Assembly (NCBI GenBank): GCA_905221605.1
Contig: CAJNDS010001090.1
Location: 543,501 to 607,500 of the forward strand
Length of the DNA: 64,000 nucleotides
Source: Symbiodinium natans
Lineage: Eukaryota > Sar > Dinophyceae > Suessiales > Symbiodiniaceae
Direction of reading: 5' to 3'
The notes under the pieces were generated by a model. The model saw nothing but the letters and a program-made list of their open reading frames with translations, ran no database searches and was not told the origin of the DNA. Both the position numbers and the translations under genes were made by a program. Positions 56,033 to 64,000 of this stretch are shown here, in pieces (the first letter of the stretch is position 1; the number at the start of each line of letters is the position of its first letter).

Positions 56033-57804
56033 GGTTTAGGGTTTAGGCTTTATGGGCACTCGGATCTCGTACAAACAGTCGGGTTTAGAGTTTAAGTTTC
56101 GGGGCCCAGCATCCAAGCCTTCAACCCAAGACATGAAGGTTTCCTGGCATGCTAGCTGCGAAGTGCCTCCTCTAACATCTCCACTTATGTGCTTTGGCAC
56201 TGGGCTTGAGGTTTCGGGTTTAAAGCCCTAAACCCTAAACCCTAACCCCTAAACCCCAAAGCTTTAAGGGCCCAGGGTCAGGGTCGCCCTGCTCCCTACA
56301 CTAGGCCGGACAAACTGTCAAGCGGAATAAGAACGGCTGGGCGAGCAAAACCACTAGACGACTTTCGCAAATTGGCCTGAACCCTAAAGCCTCAACCTCA
56401 AACCCGAAACCCTAAACCCCAAACCCCAAACCCTAAACCCTGAACCCCAACACCCATGTTTTGCTTAAAGGGATTACGAGGGCTTCAGACTTCAGGGTCG
56501 AGGACAACGAAACCCACCAAAAGCCGACAAGACAGCTGAGACCTTCCATCCCAATTCCATCCCTAAACCCCAAACCCTACTGTAAACCCTAAAGCGTAAA
56601 CCCCAACTCCTAAACAACCCCAGACCCCAGACCCTAAACCCAAAACCCTAAACCCCTAAACCCCGAACCCCAAGCCCTAAACCCCAAACCCTACACCCCA
56701 AACCCTAAACAACCCCAAACCCTAAACGCAAAACCCCAAACCCAAAACCCCAAACCCTACACCCCAAACCCCAAACAACCCCAAACCCGAAACACCCTGA
56801 AAAGCCGACACCCAAAAAACGCCGAGGCCCGGCAAGCCTCCGTGCCGTTGATCATTCCGGGATCCCTAACCTGGGGGAGAGTTATAAAGGGTTGGGGCTT
56901 GGGGTTTCGGGCTTGGGTTTAGAGTTTTAGGGTTTAGGGTTTTAGGGTTTTGGGAGGCCCGTGGACGGTTTCGCTTGCGTGCGATTTGTACTTCGCAGCT
57001 CCCGACTCGGTCTCATAGGCATGTGCGGATCCCGGAGAGCGCTGAGTGTCCCTTGGTAAGGAAACTAGGGTTTAGGGTCTGGAGTTTAGGGCTTAGGGAT
57101 TAGGGATCGGGGTTTGGGTATATCGTAAATCAGAATAGGGATCCGCATATGCAGGAATACAATGTCCCTTAGTGCAGGAAGGTATCTTGGATCACACTAG
57201 GGAGCCTTGATGATGATTCAAGGCACATTCCTTACTGCTGGGTTTAGGGTTCAGGGTTTAGGGTTCAGGGTCATGAGGGTTTAAGGTTTAGGGTTTAGGG
57301 TTTAGGGTTTAGGGTTTAGGGTTTGGGGTTTAGGGTTTGGGGTTTGGGGTTTAGGGTTTAGGGTTTGGGGCGCTTTGGGGAACTGTCCCCACTTTTGGGC
57401 TTTGGCCGTGCTCCCGCGAGCGACACTTTGCAATGTGACGTCGTGGTCTTGCGCTGTTTGTGTCCACATGTGGGCATCTCCCAAAAGAAAGGTACCCAAA
57501 ATAAAGGTACCCCTGATATACCCAAAAAAGAAGCTCCTTGTTCTAGGAACCCACAAAACGGGCACACCCGATTTTCGGAAACCCTCATGTGCCTACGCGA
57601 GCATGTCAGGAAGCTCCAGGACCATGAGCCGCAGGGAGGGTTTAGGGTTTGGGGTTTAGGGTTCAGGGTTTAGGGCCTCAAGATAGAACCACAGCTAAGC
57701 CGTAGTCGGAAGCCCGCCCCGAATGCGTTTTAAGCCAAAACCCCCTAAACAACGGGCTTTTCGAGTGCTTTGGCAGCCTTCCTAGGATTGCCACTCGGCC
57801 CTTC

Positions 57805-57823
57805 AGCGTCTGGACTCATGAAG
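57805..57823 (-). CDS. Candidate KS exon K0 (N-terminal linker, SPDA)
   Basis: After a GCAG acceptor, the minus strand reads one nt plus FMSPDA. A GA donor here would join in phase to K1 (DYWAML), matching the SPEA-FW stretch common at the start of KS domains. The exon would be only 19 nt (26 nt if the upstream TCAG acceptor is used), so chance is a real risk. An island at 57,930-57,995 reading VDVMALSARAR may hold the preceding KS start motif, but I could not connect it firmly. Confidence 0.35.
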
Positions 57824-58314
57824 CTGCAAACTGAGCCCGCGGAAGCCTCGCCTCGCTAATTAGTGGTTTAGGGTTTAGGGTTTAGGGTTTCGGGTTTCGG
57901 GCTGAGGGTACCAGATCCTAGACCACAAACCCCGGTTTTCGGGCTCGCGCCGACAACGCCATCACGTCCACGGTGTCGTTGCCGGTGCCTGGCGCACGCT
58001 GCAGCTCAGCCGACGGCTACTTGAAGGTGCATGGGCGCTAAAAAGAAGAGATGTTCTTAGGGTAATTGAAGCCATGAGTAGGTTGTGACCTTAGTTGGGA
58101 TACTTCGAACTTCAGCTAAAAGTGTCCATGAACCACCTCCCAGTAGGGGTTCGGCACTTTTGCCTTGAGCTGCCGACGGCTTGAAGCCTTAGGGTTTGAT
58201 ATCTGGGGTTTCGAGTTTAGGGCTTGGGATCAACTGTTTAGGGTTCCAGGGTGTGTTGAGGATTCAAGGCTTCCAGTCCGGAACCTTGGAGAAACCAAAC
58301 CCTAAACTTCCCTA

Positions 58315-58600
58315 AGCTTCCCTAATTCCCAACCCACGTTGGGTCCGAAAACTCATGGCAGCAGACGGTTGAGGTGATCGGTCAACGTGCGAGCACGTTC
58401 GTGCTGCTAAGCCACGCTCCGGGCTGTGGACTGTGGGCTTGACTATTGCCGATTGTGCGGTTGATGCTGCGTGCAGCCACTGTCCCATTGGTTGCCGTAC
58501 GTTCAGCCTCGCCAACATGTCCAGCCAGGCATTTCTGATGACTGAGCTCGTGTCGCACGGCGACACCAGAAACAAGCCGCAGCAACTGTCCCGATGATAC
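58315..58600 (-). CDS. Candidate exon, two overlapping minus frames
   Basis: Minus frames of 67 and 87 codons overlap here. The frame QVSSGQLLRLVSGVAVRHEL continues one read from 58,655-58,790 (LGVPYMGAQADAINKVVGQF) across a telomeric insertion flanked by imperfect direct repeats. No family recognised. Confidence 0.4.
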
Positions 58601-58677
58601 TTGTTTAGGATTTAGGGTTTTAGGGTTTAGGGTTTAGGCTTAGGGTTTAGGGCAGGAACTGCCCCACAAGATACTTG
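58581..58677 (+). mobile_element. Short telomeric insertion with imperfect 23-bp flanking repeat
   Basis: AGCAACTGTCCCGATGATAC at 58,581 and AGGAACTGCCCCACAAGATA at 58,654, both ending ATACTTG, flank 50 bp of TTTAGGG variants. Minus-strand frames on both sides meet in phase at the repeat. Confidence 0.5.
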
Positions 58678-58790
58678 AAGAGCTGGGGAACGCTGTCGTG
58701 GCCTTCGACCCGCCTCCGTTGCGGCAAACTGCCCAACCACTTTGTTGATTGCATCCGCTTGCGCACCCATGTACGGAACTCCCAGACTGG
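58655..58790 (-). CDS. Candidate exon upstream of 58.3-58.6 kb
   Basis: Minus strand open frame reading LGVPYMGAQADAINKVVGQF then AATEAGRRPRQRSPALQVS. Its end overlaps the direct repeat that recurs at 58,581-58,603. Confidence 0.4.
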
Positions 58791-59689
58791 TGTTTCTGGG
58801 TTTAGGGTTTAGGGCTTAGGGTTTAGGGTTTAGGGTGTCAAGCTTTGCGGACATCAGGCTCTGTCCATGCTGTGGCAGCGCGCGGCCGGCGGCCTCCCAC
58901 CTCGAACCCTAAACCCTAAACCCTAAACCCTAAACCCTAAACCCTAAGCCCTAAACCCTAAACCCTGAACCCTAAACCCTACTAACTCCTAAACCCCCCC
59001 CCCCTGACACAAGCCAGGCGGTCCGTAGAGCGGGCCGGCAGGTATCTTCTTCTGCTCCTGCCAGGTGAGGTGCGGTGATCCAGGGGTTTGGGGATTTTGG
59101 CAGCTTCGGGTTGAGGGTTTGGGGTTGAGAGTTTAGGGTTTAGGGCTAGAGTTTGGGGTTTAGGGTTTAGGGTTTAGGGTTTAGGGTTTAGGGTTTAGGG
59201 TTTTCGAGTTAGGGTTCAGGGTTCGGGGTTGACCTCATGAAGCTCAAGCCTCCTAAACCCTAACTTTTGTCTCTAAGACCCTGAACCCCAAACCTGCCTC
59301 GAAACCCTAAACCTTGCTGAGCCCTAAAAGGCCTCGAAACCAACCCCTGAACCCTAAACCCTAAACTCTAAACCCCCGAAGCTCGGCTTGAAACACCCAA
59401 CTCCCCAACTACAAAACCCCACAAGCCCAAACCCCTTGACTTAAGACCACACGGTTTGGCGTTTAAGGTTTAGGGTTTAAGGCTTAGGGTTCAGGGTTCA
59501 GGGTTTGGTCTTGGGTTTCGAGCTTCAGTTTAGGACATGGTGTCCCTTATATGCACTCACCATCAACAGTTATGTACACCCCACTTCATGTGGGGTCCAC
59601 GGCCCAGGTGCATGCCTAAAAGCAACCACAGCACAAAGGTATTCCGCTTCCTGCACTTTAGGGTTTGGGGTTTTGGGAGTTTGGGGAGT

Positions 59690-59803
59690 TTTAGGTCAGG
59701 GAGCGTTTAGGGAGTTTTAGGGAGTTTAGGGAGTTTAGGGAGTTTTAGGGAGTTTAGGGAGTTTAGGGAGTTTAGGGAGTTTAGGGAGTTTAGGGAGCTT
59801 AGG
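59690..59803 (+). repeat. GGGAGTTTA array
   Basis: About 11 nine-base GGGAGTTTA units with an occasional extra T: a telomere-derived unit enlarged to nine bases. Confidence 0.85.
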
Positions 59804-60359
59804 GCTTTTGGTTCTCTAGGTTGGGCACCCGGAAAACCTCTTCCAAAAGAGGTGCTCTTGAAGCCATTTGTGACAATAAACATGTCCCAATGTCCTGCCT
59901 AGTCGTGGCCCCGTTTACCGTGAAGTTAATGTTAAACAGGTGCTTGGAGTTCAGAGGTGTTGGTTTCTTGGATCTTTGCCAACTTGAAACGTGCCCTGTT
60001 TGGGATGCCCGTATGAACGATTGCTCGCTCCACAGTCTCGACGGAAGATACAATTGCGTTCAGCTTGTGCTTGCGACAGGCTCTATCTGTCTCTCGGGCG
60101 TGCCCTTGGGTCTCAACTCGTCTCCGAACCCTCACCACTCAGAACAACCCTAAACCCCACAAACCCTAAACCCGCCCTTGCCTCCCTTTTGTCCATGCTA
60201 CGCAACGCCGAATCCGACGGGAAGTCCAAAGTGAGACGCGGCAGCTTCTCCTCCTCTTTTGGGGTGTCAGGGTTTAGGTTTTTTGGGTTTGGAGATTTGG
60301 GGGTCTAAACGAAAAACCGTGCGCAAGCCTTGCCCTAGGGTCGAGAAGGCCGCCTGAGG

Positions 60360-60561
60360 CTACTAATTGCTTAAGAACCCCCCATGAAATGACACATATT
60401 CTTCCTTATAAGGGTAGTAAAGGGGTTTAGGGTTTAGGGTTTAGGGTTTAGGGTTTAGGGTTTAGGGTTTAGGGTTTAGGGTTTAGGGTTTAGGGTTTAG
60501 GGTTTAGGGTTTAGGGTTAGATTATTAGTTTTCATTCTTGGGGGTCTTAAGCAAGGAGTAG
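60360..60561 (+). mobile_element. Family 2 palindrome containing a TTTAGGG array
   Basis: Left arm CTACTAATTGCTTAAGAACC, right arm GGTCTTAAGCAAGGAGTAG. Thirteen or so perfect TTTAGGG units (60,423-60,516) sit in its middle, without flanking duplication. Confidence 0.75.
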
Positions 60562-61345
60562 GAGGGGCTGTGTTGGAGTCGCATCTGCGCCCAACACGTG
60601 GCCCCGTGCCGTCCGGAGTTCCCCAAGTGAGGGTTTTGGGGTTTGGGGGTTTGGGGGTTTAGGGTTTAGGGTTTTAGGGTTTAGGGTTTAGGGTTTAGGG
60701 TTTAGGGTTTGGGGTTTAGGGTTTAGGTTTTGGGGCTTAGGTTTAGGGTTTGGGGTTTGGGGTTTAGGGTTTTGGGGCTTGCGGCTTAGGTTTAGGGCAA
60801 GGGGGCGCACATGTCGCGAAGGCATTTTGTTGACCAAGATACCGTACCAATAGCCGGGAGGGGCTTTCCCCTGCTTGCCCCGAGGTTTAGGGTTTAGGGT
60901 TTAGGGTTTCGGGTTTCGGGTTTAGGGTTTAGGGCTTAGGGTTCCAGGCCCCCAAATTCCCACTCTCAGGAAGCGGTGGTCCATAAAGGTAGTGGTGAAC
61001 GCAAGATTGATGGGGGTTTTAGGGTTGAGAGGTTTAGGGTTTACGTGAACTCTAGGCCCGACCCTTGAGGGCTGTTTAGGGGGCTTTAAGCTTAGGGTTC
61101 AGGGGTTTTTGGGTTGAGGGTGGTTGAGGGGTGTTCAGGGGGCTTTAGGCTTAGGGTTCAGGGGTTTTCGGGTTGAGGGTGGCAGTTTGAGGCTTCCAGG
61201 GCTCTTGTGACATGTAAGGTTTAGGGTTCAGGGTTTAGGGGAACAGGGGAACAGGGGGACGTCGGGGCAGAATGTGCGAGTGAATCCGTGTCCATCGGAC
61301 TGAAGACGGAATTTGCAAGACATCAGACTGCAAATCGACGCCTAC

Positions 61346-61430
61346 CTTTGGTCGATGTAAGCTGAGGGCGTGTCTCGGATCTCAAAATCAGGGCCCCTGC
61401 GCCAGATTTGACGAGAAATTGCGGCAATCT
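61346..61430 (-). CDS. Candidate exon with good splice sites
   Basis: 85 nt, 27 codons plus split codons. Reads IAAISRQIWRRGPDFEIRDT then PSAYIDQ, between acceptor GGCCCAG|AG and canonical donor CAAAG|GTAGGC. No family recognised. Confidence 0.5.
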
Positions 61431-62223
61431 CTGGGCCTAGGATACAAACCCTAAACCCTAAACCCTAAACCCTCAACCCTCAACCCTGTTCCGGGGACGA
61501 GAAAGGGGCCCTCGAGTTCAAAGAGACACCCTCATCGGTCGAGCCGTGTTCTTTTGCGCGAGTTCGAGGTAATGACAAGAGTCCTCAGGGCCACTTTAGG
61601 GTTGTTAAGGGTTTGGGGGGGTTTAGGTTTTAGGGCTCAGGGCTTAGGGTTTCGGGTTTCGGGTTTCGGGTTTAGGGTTTAGGGTTTACGGTTAAGGGGT
61701 TCGGGTTTACGTTGTAGGGTTTAGGGTGTAGGGTTTTGGGTTTCGGGCTTACGTCTCCACCCAAGCTGTGAAACCCCAGAGACTGGCATGATTTAGGTCT
61801 GATCCTTCCGAAAAATAATTGTTGGGGGGAGTGCGCGCGCACAAGGATCACAGCTCAGCTACCCCCTTTCTTGCCGAAGCCTGGCTTCTGAGATGCGAGG
61901 CCTGCGTCCAGTTCTGCGTGGGTGCTCTTTGGGAGGTTCGGGGCTTCGAGTTTAGGGTCCGAGGGTGTTTCAAGGTTCAGGGATTGGGTTTTAGCGTTTT
62001 GGGTTTAGGGGGATGATAGGATCAACACAAAGGGGGCGCAGGGCCTCGGAATTTCGGAAGCCTTGGGATAGAGCCACAGAACCATGAACCAAACTCCTGC
62101 GTGTAGCTGGCATAGGGTTTAGGGTTCAGGGTTTTAGGGTTTAGGGTTTAGGGGAGGGCATTGGTCTAGACTAAAACCCACTCCTGTACGGCTTCTTTTC
62201 GAGTAGACTCTGTCAACGTGTAC

Positions 62224-62264
62224 CTGAGATCTGGCCAGCTCGGTACATGATGGTCTGTTCTGGC
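62224..62264 (-). CDS. Candidate exon
   Basis: Minus strand reads KPEQTIMYRAGQIS, ending at canonical donor CTCAG|GTACACG. The acceptor is uncertain (GGGAAG or AACAG). Confidence 0.35.
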
Positions 62265-62314
62265 TTCCCTAAACCCTAAACCCTAAACCCTAAACCCTAA
62301 ACCCTAAATCTTGC

Positions 62315-62475
62315 AAAAACGGCCCAAGAAGGGGCCATCAGAATAGATGTGTAGGAGGGTCTCACGGACCAAAATGGTTCTAGAGTTCTGTCGGAAGGTG
62401 CACACTGAGCTTTGCTCACGGCCAGAAACATGGCACGTCACTCTCAGGAATGCACTTTTTGGTGAGACCCTCGGC
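62315..62475 (-). CDS. Candidate exon, about 53 codons
   Basis: Minus strand open: VSPKSAFLRVTCHVSGREQS then SVCTFRQNSRTILVRETLLH. The plus strand is also open (LEFCRKVHTELCSRPETWHV). TTTAGGG array directly on the right, CCCTAAA on the left. Confidence 0.35.
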
Positions 62476-64000
62476 TGGGTGTTTAGGGTTTAGGGTTTAG
62501 GGCTTAGGGCTTAGGGCTTAGGGCTTAGGGCTTAGGGCTTAGGGCTTAGGGCTTAGGGCTTAGGGTTTAGGGTTTAGGGTTTCGGGCCTTACGGTTTAGG
62601 ATTTATGGTTTAGGGTTTAGGGTCTAGGGATTTGGTTCAGCTGGCTTGCTTGTGAAGCAAAGGGATGGTAATGACATAAAGTTAACCCCTACACCCTAAA
62701 CCCTAAACCCCAAACACCCTTGATTGGGCAGGCTTTGGCTGGGACAATACAAACGTTCCAAGGAATCGTTGCCTTCCTTCTATAATTGGCTCTAGCTCAG
62801 CTTTGACTTCTATGTTTTTGTTACTTTTCTCTTGTTCTTGTTTTCTTTTTCTTTTTTTGTTGGGGGGGGGTGGGTTTTAGGGTTTAGTGTTTAGGGTCTA
62901 GGGTTTAGTGTTTAGGGTTTATTAAGGAGGAGAGGAAAAAGTTAAGAAGGCCTTTGGCAGCAAAAAAAGAACGAGAAAGCCCCCCAAACTTTACCCAGAA
63001 CCCGTTCCTGAAATTCCTAACCCTCTACCCTGAACCCCACATTACCCAAAAATGTCCTAGATTACCCGAAACTCTCACTACCTGCCTGAGCTACCCCGAA
63101 ATACCCTGAGCTCACCGAAGCCCCACAGCACCCGAAATTCCCGCAGGCTATCCTAAGCCCTAAACTCTAAGCCCTAAACCCTAAACTCTACACCCTAAAC
63201 CCTAAACCCTAAACCCTAAACCCTATATAAACCCTAAACCCTAAACCGAAAACTCTTGCATGCCGAGGGGCCGCTCGAAGCCTTGGCAGCACTACTCCTT
63301 GCGTTCAAGCTTAGGATTTGGGGGGTTAAGGGTTTAGGGTTCAGGGTTTAGGGTTTAGGGTTGAGGGTTTAGGGTTTAGGGCTTCGGGTTTCGGGTTTAG
63401 GGTTTAGGGTTTTGGGCTTAGTGTTTAGGGCTTAGGGCTTAGGGTCTAGGATATGGGGTTAAGGGTTGTTGTCGGGTTTAGGGTTCAGGGTTTAGGGCTT
63501 AGGGTGTTTAAGGCTCAAGGCTTTTAAGCGTCAGGGTTTTTTAGAGTTTTTACGCTCAGGTTTTCTGGTTTTGGGCTTGGGGTTTAAGGGTTCTTTTAGG
63601 GTTGGGGCTTAGGGTTTAAGGGTTCAGGGGCTTGGAGGTGCTGGGCTTTTGGGGATTTAGGGTTTGTCGGGTTCAGAGCTTAGGGCTTCTGAGGTATCTC
63701 GGGTTTTTAGGGTTTTAGGGCTTAAGGCTCGTAGAGTTTAGGGTCTTAGGCCTTTGGGCTTTAGGGCTTTGGGGCTCTCAGGGTTTATATAGGGTTGAGG
63801 TTCTTCCATGCTTCCCAAGAAGCTCATATCCTAGGCAAACTGCGATGGGGCCCTGGGCCTAAAGGTTCAGAGGGTTTAGGGTCTAGGGTTTAGGGTTTAG
63901 GGTTTAGGGTCTAGGGTTTAGGGTTTGGGGTTTAGGGTTTAGGGTTCTTGGGTATAAGGTTTCTTCAAGGGAGACCCTCTCGCCCCAAAACCCCCCCCCC

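Larger units (their letters stand above)
55161..57804 (-). other. Region upstream of KS exon K1
   Basis: TTTAAGGG array (55,225-55,460), a stretch with repeated TATCGCG and GACGCG words (55,570-55,800), a TTCAGGG array (55,965-56,030), degenerate C-rich units (56,390-56,790) and an island at 56,950-57,060. If K0 is right this is one 2.8 kb intron. Confidence 0.45.

Overview
ORGANISM. The window looks like nuclear DNA of a dinoflagellate (Symbiodiniaceae-like or a relative). Four things point there: the telomere unit is TTTAGGG; introns use a mix of GC, GA and GT donors with AG|G acceptors; all genes I could verify lie on one strand; and the two recognisable genes, a polyketide-synthase ketosynthase and a PAS-domain protein, are cut into very small exons. 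There is no bacterial-style gene organisation. I saw no rRNA, tRNA or CRISPR. The only large open frames are read-throughs of telomeric repeats, CA repeats or G-runs. Other TTTAGGG lineages (chromerids, cryptophytes, plants) cannot be formally excluded, but the GC and GA donors argue against them.

LAYOUT. All coding I can defend is on the minus strand. (1) 149-1804: six frame-consistent exons of a PAS-domain protein whose 3' end runs off the left edge. Hydrophobic exon-like islands at 2.8-11.5 kb may be its membrane part. (2) 8-31 kb: a field of 50-250 bp exon-like islands in telomeric DNA, interrupted at 21.8-24.05 kb by a fold-back element holding a dimeric satellite. (3) 32,154-55,003: one ketosynthase (KS) domain in 21 micro-exons of 23-102 nt, in correct N-to-C order, with reading phase agreeing across every junction except one unplaced gap (20 introns in all). 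Its Cys-His-His catalytic residues are present. About 1.17 kb of coding is spread over 22.85 kb. (4) 55-64 kb: further islands, a few with good splice signals, that may belong to the 5' part of this gene or to upstream genes.

TELOMERIC REPEATS. TTTAGGG/CCCTAAA arrays and variants (TTTGGGG, TTCAGGG, TTTCGGG, CTTAGGG, TTTAAGGG and others) occur every few hundred bases from end to end. They are not a chromosome end: they lie inside the introns of both verified genes. An intron often carries TTTAGGG-type sequence after its donor and CCCTAAA-type sequence before its acceptor, giving telomeric inverted arms. Several arrays are flanked by direct duplications of unique sequence, two of which include a KS 3' splice site. 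This suggests insertion or templated repair. Four short palindromic MITE-like families share the introns. I think this telomere-repeat intron invasion is the noteworthy system of the window.

LIMITS. Coordinates were read by eye. KS and PAS exon borders were checked by counting codons and phase. Islands labelled candidate are weak, because 25-30 codon open frames occur by chance in GC-rich DNA.
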